A DNA stretch of 64,000 bases, from positions 1,178,001 to 1,242,000 of the forward strand of contig JAPEIS010000015.1 of NCBI GenBank assembly GCA_029531795.1, read 5' to 3'. A model generated the notes under the pieces. That model saw nothing but the letters and a program-made list of their open reading frames with translations, searched no databases and was not told the DNA's origin. Of the stretch, positions 59,335 through 64,000 are shown piece after piece. How positions within the stretch are numbered: the first letter of the stretch is position 1; the number at the start of each line of letters is the position of its first letter. The position numbers and the translations under genes were made by a program. This DNA comes from Sclerotinia nivalis (Eukaryota > Ascomycota > Leotiomycetes > Helotiales > Sclerotiniaceae).

Positions 59335-60405
59335 TCAGTCACCTCCAGCTTTTCTACCCACAACGTTCACCAACCTCATACTTAGACAAGCACCCCGTTG
59401 TACCTCCCGAGCGGCCCGTTGATGCAATTCCATTCCCTCTTTCGAGCCTCCTGCTGCCACATTAACCAATTCCTTCATACCATCCATATGCATTAGCGTC
59501 CATGCATACGCAATATCGGCTTCGGGGTTGAGTAGTTGGTCTTCGAGAATTGTTATTCCTCGTTCTTGGAAGATGGAGCTGAGTTGACGTATCCATCTAC
59601 GTGATGTTAGGATTGCAGTGCAGTAGTATACTATTATGAAGAGGAGAAGAAATAAGGGGAAAATACTGAAAGTTGGGGAATCGCTTCAACGGAACTTCAT
59701 ACACCCATTTTCTTAAGTTGTTGAGATCGTTGGTTGATATATCCGGGCTAGTAGATGTGCAGTAAATCGCGCTGAAGTCGTTTTCTTTCCATTGGATGTA
59801 CCCTCCTGGCTCTGGACACATTTTAGTTTAATTCACAAAAAGGCTCCTCTCCGAACGGGAAACAAACTTAGTAATGTCAACAAGTTGTCTAAAACTGATC
59901 TTGGATCTCCGTCGCGGATCACGAGGCATAGAAGACTTATGTGAATCACATCATATTGTCCTATCAGTTCCTCCGTGATGGATTCGAATATATCAAGGAT
60001 ATCTAATTTGACATTTGAGGGGAGCAATGTCGACGGAGGATATTGAGCGGCTGAAATATCAAAACCGCCTAATTGTACGCATGTGTTTGATTCCTTAAGC
60101 TCTTTTGCCAAATCTATGAGCCAGATTCTTCAGTTTTGTTAGTAACATCGATTTCGCGTATGAGGTATGTGACACAAGAACGCTTACCCAGTTCCACACG
60201 CTATATCGGCGATTTTCATGTTTTCCTTGATTGGAATACTCGGGTGCAAAAGACACCCGACTAGTCTTTGCCAAAGCCAATGTTGGACATAGAGGCTTGA
60301 TTGTTAGCTTGTGGTTGGAAAATCTTGTTGGATGGTCCAAACGTACCGGGAGGAACCTAGAGTACTTCGATCAAGGAGATACTCTTCTTCGACTGCTGAA
60401 GTCAT
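59335..60405 (-). CDS. SAM-dependent methyltransferase (class I)
   Basis: Five exons, complement(join(59335-59596, 59667-59811, 59868-60127, 60188-60295, 60347-60405)), give 277 residues in an unbroken frame. The short first exon encodes 'EEEYLLDRSTLGSSR', then 'LYVQHWLWQRLVGCLLHPSI' and SAM motif I 'ADIACGTGIWLIDLA'. Later motifs are 'GGFDIS' and 'YDVIHISLLCLVI', then 'KPGGYIQWKEND' (post-motif III) and a C-terminal 'RQLSSIFQERGITILED'. Introns are 51, 60, 56 and 70 bp; one crosses the glycine motif (GG|A). The family of LaeA/UbiE-like methyltransferases is large in filamentous fungi and often sits near secondary-metabolite genes. The substrate is not evident. Confidence 0.82.
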
Positions 60406-61090
60406 TGTGTCGTTTGAATATAACTTTTAGATGAAGTAGTGTTTTGATAGATGGGGGAGGGTTCACATGGGTGAGTATTATTAGACAAAGAAATGTAAGC
60501 AACCCATTCCCGACCGACTAAGCTACTGGAGGCTAGGGCCTGAAGCACCCCGCAACACGCGTGAACGTGTAACGTTGTTGTTGTACTTGGCACTAGAGGA
60601 ATGGAAAGGATAGAATGTTTGCCGAAATTGCAAAGCTAAGGGTTGGCGAGGCGTGGTCATTACAGGACTTGTAATCTATCGTAGCATCGAAGAGGCTTGG
60701 TGATAATCTCTTGAAGATTCGAGTTAGGTGAGATTGACCACTGATAGAGGCAAGAGCGCTGGGTACCTTAGAACATGAGATCGGTGTTAATCTATTGTTT
60801 AATTTATCATCCATATTTATCAAATTTACATCATAAACAAGTTCTAGTGGTTTTATTTCCGTCGAAGTTTACTAAATTTAGAGGTGAATTGTTGAAGTCT
60901 CGTGAGCAAGCATAGGGCAGAATCTTTGTGACACACTACTAATGCTCTTTAGGTAAGATTGAAGCGAGATGAATTGGATTGGCGTGTTTTTCCCATTGAA
61001 ATGTGAAGCACCTGTATACGAACAATCCAGTCGTCAATATAGATTTACCTAGTAGCCTTGCTTATTTCCTATTCCTCTGGGAATCTCATT
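60406..61090. other. intergenic, no recognised gene
   Basis: A 680-bp spacer. A minus-strand frame at 60593-60823 lacks any motif. Confidence 0.4.
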
Positions 61091-62022
61091 ATGGAAAGAA
61101 TGCCAAAAGATGTCTGTTCTGTTAACGAATCAATACAAGAGATTAACGAAAATTCTTGGGTTATTGGGTACAGAATCGTTCTCTTTCGATAACGCTTTCC
61201 TTCATCCAATTATACATGGAGTGATGGCAAAGGTTTCTTTTATGTCGTTTCCGAAGTATTATATCTACTATTGGTATCTCGACCTTTCCAGCTACGATTT
61301 ACATCGAGATGGTCTATGATGCTGGTGGGGCTTCAGTAGTGTGGAGCATCGGCGACGCCTTCTGCAAAGTCAAAATCCTCGATTCTGATGCCATACGAGA
61401 ACATGTTACGTTAGACTATCTTCACAAAAAACAACCCCTCAGCTTTGCAATTTCAGATGTTCATTATCATACAGAGTATGATGGCTGATACTATATCATT
61501 CTGAGTAGATTGATTGGCCAAATTTTTACTGAGGTATGGTCTAATATCGACGAGGCAATGAAGCAATATTATGTTTCTCGAGTCGCGGGTATCTGCAAAG
61601 AGCTGGCAGTATGGCAGAGCGATGGAATCAGCGGTGTTGATGGCCAGCATTTATCGGATCATTTTCTTACTCGGCTTCAGTTACCCATTGACTGTAGCCC
61701 TCAAAACCTATTGAATAATTGTAAGGAAGTAGAAATGGATTGTTCTATATTTGTCTTCTATCATTGCGACTTGGGGCCGGGGAATATAATTGTGGACGCC
61801 GCTGCAGAAGGGTCAATAGGAATTATTGATTGGGAAACAGCCGGATTTGTTCCTAAGGAATGGATAAGGACAAAGTTCTGTATTCCAAGCGGGATGGACC
61901 TACCGGGTAGTGACCAAGAATCCAGAGTGGATTGGAGAAGGAGGGTGCAGAGACAATTGGAAAAGGAGGGTTTTCCTGAGGTTGGAGAGCGGTGGATGAC
62001 TTGGTGGATCAATGAAAATTAA
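61091..62022 (+). pseudogene. aminoglycoside phosphotransferase (APH) family, broken
   Basis: The sequence is an APH/choline-kinase-like protein: 'ENSWVIGYRIVLF' at the N-terminus, 'ASVVWSIGDAFCKVKI' (nucleotide-binding region), Brenner's motif 'HCDLGPGNII' and 'GIIDWETAG' in the C-lobe, and a 'WWINEN' end. Three lesions are visible: an in-frame TAA at 61190-61192, a frame change around 61255-61300, and an in-frame TGA at 61486-61488 where relatives have arginine (CGA-type, a C-to-T change). The C-terminal 170 residues stay open. Such fungal APH-domain proteins are abundant in accessory DNA, with no proven antibiotic role. A very short intron could explain the frame change but not both stops. 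Confidence 0.78.
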
Positions 62023-63443
62023 GTAGTGAAGGGCTACTAAAATACATTTCTGTTTCTTCGTTCTAAAGTCTTTCTAGGAGGTGGATAGGTACTTTAACTG
62101 GTCTGATGGGAGGTGATGGATACCATGTCCTATTGCTAAACTGAAAGCTGAACAAGAGAGCAAAAGAAACCAGAAATTCCTTCCCTCCATATCAAATTGT
62201 GAGGTTGCGTTGGTGCAAATGCACTAGCTCTCTTGTACAGTCTGAAATTCAACAGCCCGGTACTGTTTCCTGACAGGTACAACCAAAGATAACCTTGCCC
62301 CTAATCCGCTCCATTGTGCCATTTTAATCTGCGGAGTAGTGGATACTTGACGTTCGAGACTATTAGAAATTGTCCTAACGTAGCCAATAGATACTTACAT
62401 GAAAAGGGATTCTCCTACTTTAAAAAATATAGCAAGCCTCTTGCCGCATTTGCTTCCGTCTGGCTTCGTCCCAGCGCAGGTTCTGGCTCCGGTCATATTG
62501 TTATATCCGCACTCAGAACAGTTGACACTGTTCATGGGCTTGTTTGGAAGAAAGGCAGTCATTCCTAACTAGAGATTGACAATAAGCTTCTTGAGAACGA
62601 AAGACGAGCAGTCTTAGAGGAAAATAATATCGAGTCATACCTATCGAAGGACTTTTTTGATGCCAAAAATTCAAATCAGTCTTATGGTGTTGTAAATATC
62701 AGAAGCCAAAGCAAAGATGAGATATAGGAAATATCCATCCAGCATTTTGTGTTAGTTCAGTTTAGGAATGCGTGTGTAGCGAAAAGCAACTTCTGATTAG
62801 CTCTCTCTTTCTCAATATGTGCTCCTAGTAGAGCATTAAGTTGTACAGATTTATTTGACAGGACCCTTGCCTCGCATCCATGTTCCTGGCTTTGATAGCC
62901 AATGATGCGCCGTTTCCTGTTACCTGTTACCCCAAATTGGCTCTCTTGCGATGTTGCTTTTCTGAGCGACTGAATTTTATCATTGTAGAAAGAAACTTCT
63001 GTTTTGTCTCTTTTTATAAAAAGATTATTATATTTTAAAAATAGATTGAAGTGTTATTATCACGGATAGTATAAGTGCAGAGCACTTTGAAGGGATCGGG
63101 GAATAGATGATACATATGATTGAATAGAGTATAATAATTTGAATTGATTTGCCTTCGATTATATGGATCAAGGGATGTATATATATCCTGAATAGGCGCT
63201 AGTATGGTCGACGAGTAGACTAGATTTCGTATGGTAGTATACTAAGATCGACAAGATCTAAAAGAGCATAAGATTAGAGGGAAAAGCCTGTGTATAGGAT
63301 GGCGTAGATCACGGCCCTTTTCCATGATAGCCATCAAGTTAGTTCGTGATATATAGTTAGAGACGAGGAATATCTAGTATTGCGAAGAAGGCCTGATCGT
63401 ATAAGTAATTATACACAGTTAAAGGCTTTTGAAAGCAAAGGAC
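62023..63443. other. AT-rich right-hand spacer, no recognised gene
   Basis: A 1.4-kb stretch, very AT-rich from about 62990 to 63300. A short plus-strand frame at 62314-62568 was judged not to be a gene. It may be another partly decayed region. Confidence 0.4.
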
Positions 63444-64000
63444 TTACAAATATTCCGAGGTAAGATGACCACGGACGGGTGGAGAGGAGGGCATGGGGGG
63501 TGACGACGGTTCTTCTGGGAAGTAGTCATCCAATTCTGCATCCTCCTCTTCCACCTCTTCTTCTTCAGCATCCGCTGCCCATTGTGCCCATAACGACAAT
63601 CCCAACAAAGCCACATTAGCTGTCATGACATCGCTATTGTCTGAGTTCATATTGTCTGTCCAATCTACTGGGAAAGGCTCGGATAGCTTCAGCCAACCAT
63701 TGAAGCCAGGGACGCGATATACGGCAACACATTCAACTTCAGTAATGACAACTGCGTATCTGCATTTCCGATTGCGCATATAGTAGTTTATTTGAGCCAA
63801 AACTTGCCGGAAGTCCACACGGTCTTGTAGGATCGGTGACTTCCAACGATCGTAAGACCATTTTGCAGAGAGTTTGATATCGCCGACTGCAAGTGGGGAA
63901 AGTTGGTCATGGTCGGCGTAAAGATGGAAAGTGAGGTCCGGTTTACCAGCCCCATATTGGAGGCCTGGCGAGATGGCATGACGCTCCAATAGTCTTTCAA
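63444..64000 (-). CDS. PD-(D/E)XK nuclease-like fungal protein, cut by the right edge
   Basis: An open frame of at least 181 codons enters from beyond 64000, so the true start lies off the window. The pattern 'KPDLTFHLY...LAVGDIK' gives a P-D followed by D-I-K, matching the PD-(D/E)XK nuclease core, and 'RQVLAQINYYMRNRKCRYAVVITEVECVAVYRV' resembles the helix and strand that follow in fungal PD-(D/E)XK-like proteins. A long acidic tail (EEEEVEEEDAELDDY) and PSSPP repeats end the frame. A GTAAGT at 63444-63449 overlaps the stop, so splicing to a short last exon is likely. Nuclease activity is not established for this family. Confidence 0.6.
   Translation of the reverse strand, partial: ERLLERHAISPGLQYGAGKPDLTFHLYADHDQLSPLAVGDIKLSAKWSYDRWKSPILQDRVDFRQVLAQINYYMRNRKCRYAVVITEVECVAVYRVPGFNGWLKLSEPFPVDWTDNMNSDNSDVMTANVALLGLSLWAQWAADAEEEEVEEEDAELDDYFPEEPSSPPMPSSPPVRGHLTSEYL

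Noticed and set aside
62314..62568. 84-codon plus-strand frame
   Set aside because: No motif, borders are AT-rich decay, and composition is not gene-like.

Overview
The window reads as nuclear DNA from a filamentous ascomycete, most likely a leotiomycete of the Sclerotiniaceae type (Botrytis/Sclerotinia-like). The evidence is short introns (mostly 48-92 bp) with GTRNGT donors and CTRAC branch points, A-rich start contexts, scattered single-copy eukaryotic housekeeping genes, and an AT-rich retrotransposon relic carrying C-to-T type damage like that left by repeat-induced point mutation (RIP). Genus is an inference from general resemblance. No tRNA, rRNA, CRISPR or bacterial-type operon was seen.

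Layout. Bases 1-3141 hold the 5' half of a dead Ty3/gypsy LTR retrotransposon on the minus strand (LTR, gag, zinc knuckle, protease, start of reverse transcriptase); its 3' half lies off the left edge. From 3.6 to 20 kb come two small charged-protein genes facing tail to tail, a BTB-domain protein, ribosomal protein eL13, a CBS-domain protein, the PIC2-type mitochondrial phosphate carrier and a DUF3602-like protein. A BAH-PHD chromatin reader follows at 19.9-21.1 kb. Two gene-poor stretches (21.1-25.8 and 26.6-29.7 kb, rich in simple repeats) surround one conserved unknown. At 29.7-34.8 kb PWP1 (ribosome biogenesis) and PRP16 (splicing helicase) share a bidirectional promoter. At 36.8-43.9 kb lie a secreted CVNH lectin-like protein with an 11-nt microexon, a flavin monooxygenase fused to a DUF6314 domain, and a divergent DAL5-family transporter. 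MSH3, a zinc-finger protein and BET2 follow at 44.6-53.1 kb.

The last 10 kb is accessory in character: a decayed FDC1/PAD1 (UbiD/UbiX) cinnamate-type decarboxylase locus, a divergent intact flavin-reductase-like gene, a membrane-anchored gamma-glutamylcyclotransferase-like protein, a five-exon SAM methyltransferase, a broken aminoglycoside-phosphotransferase-family gene, and an edge-truncated PD-(D/E)XK-like protein.

Most genes are independent housekeeping units. The best functional links are PWP1/PRP16 (shared promoter), the monooxygenase/transporter pair (divergent), and the FDC1-PAD1 relic with the flavin reductase (divergent), which looks like the remains of an aromatic-acid detoxification locus. 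Exon coordinates below were placed by eye from splice signals, reading phase and family resemblance, and have not been checked against transcripts.
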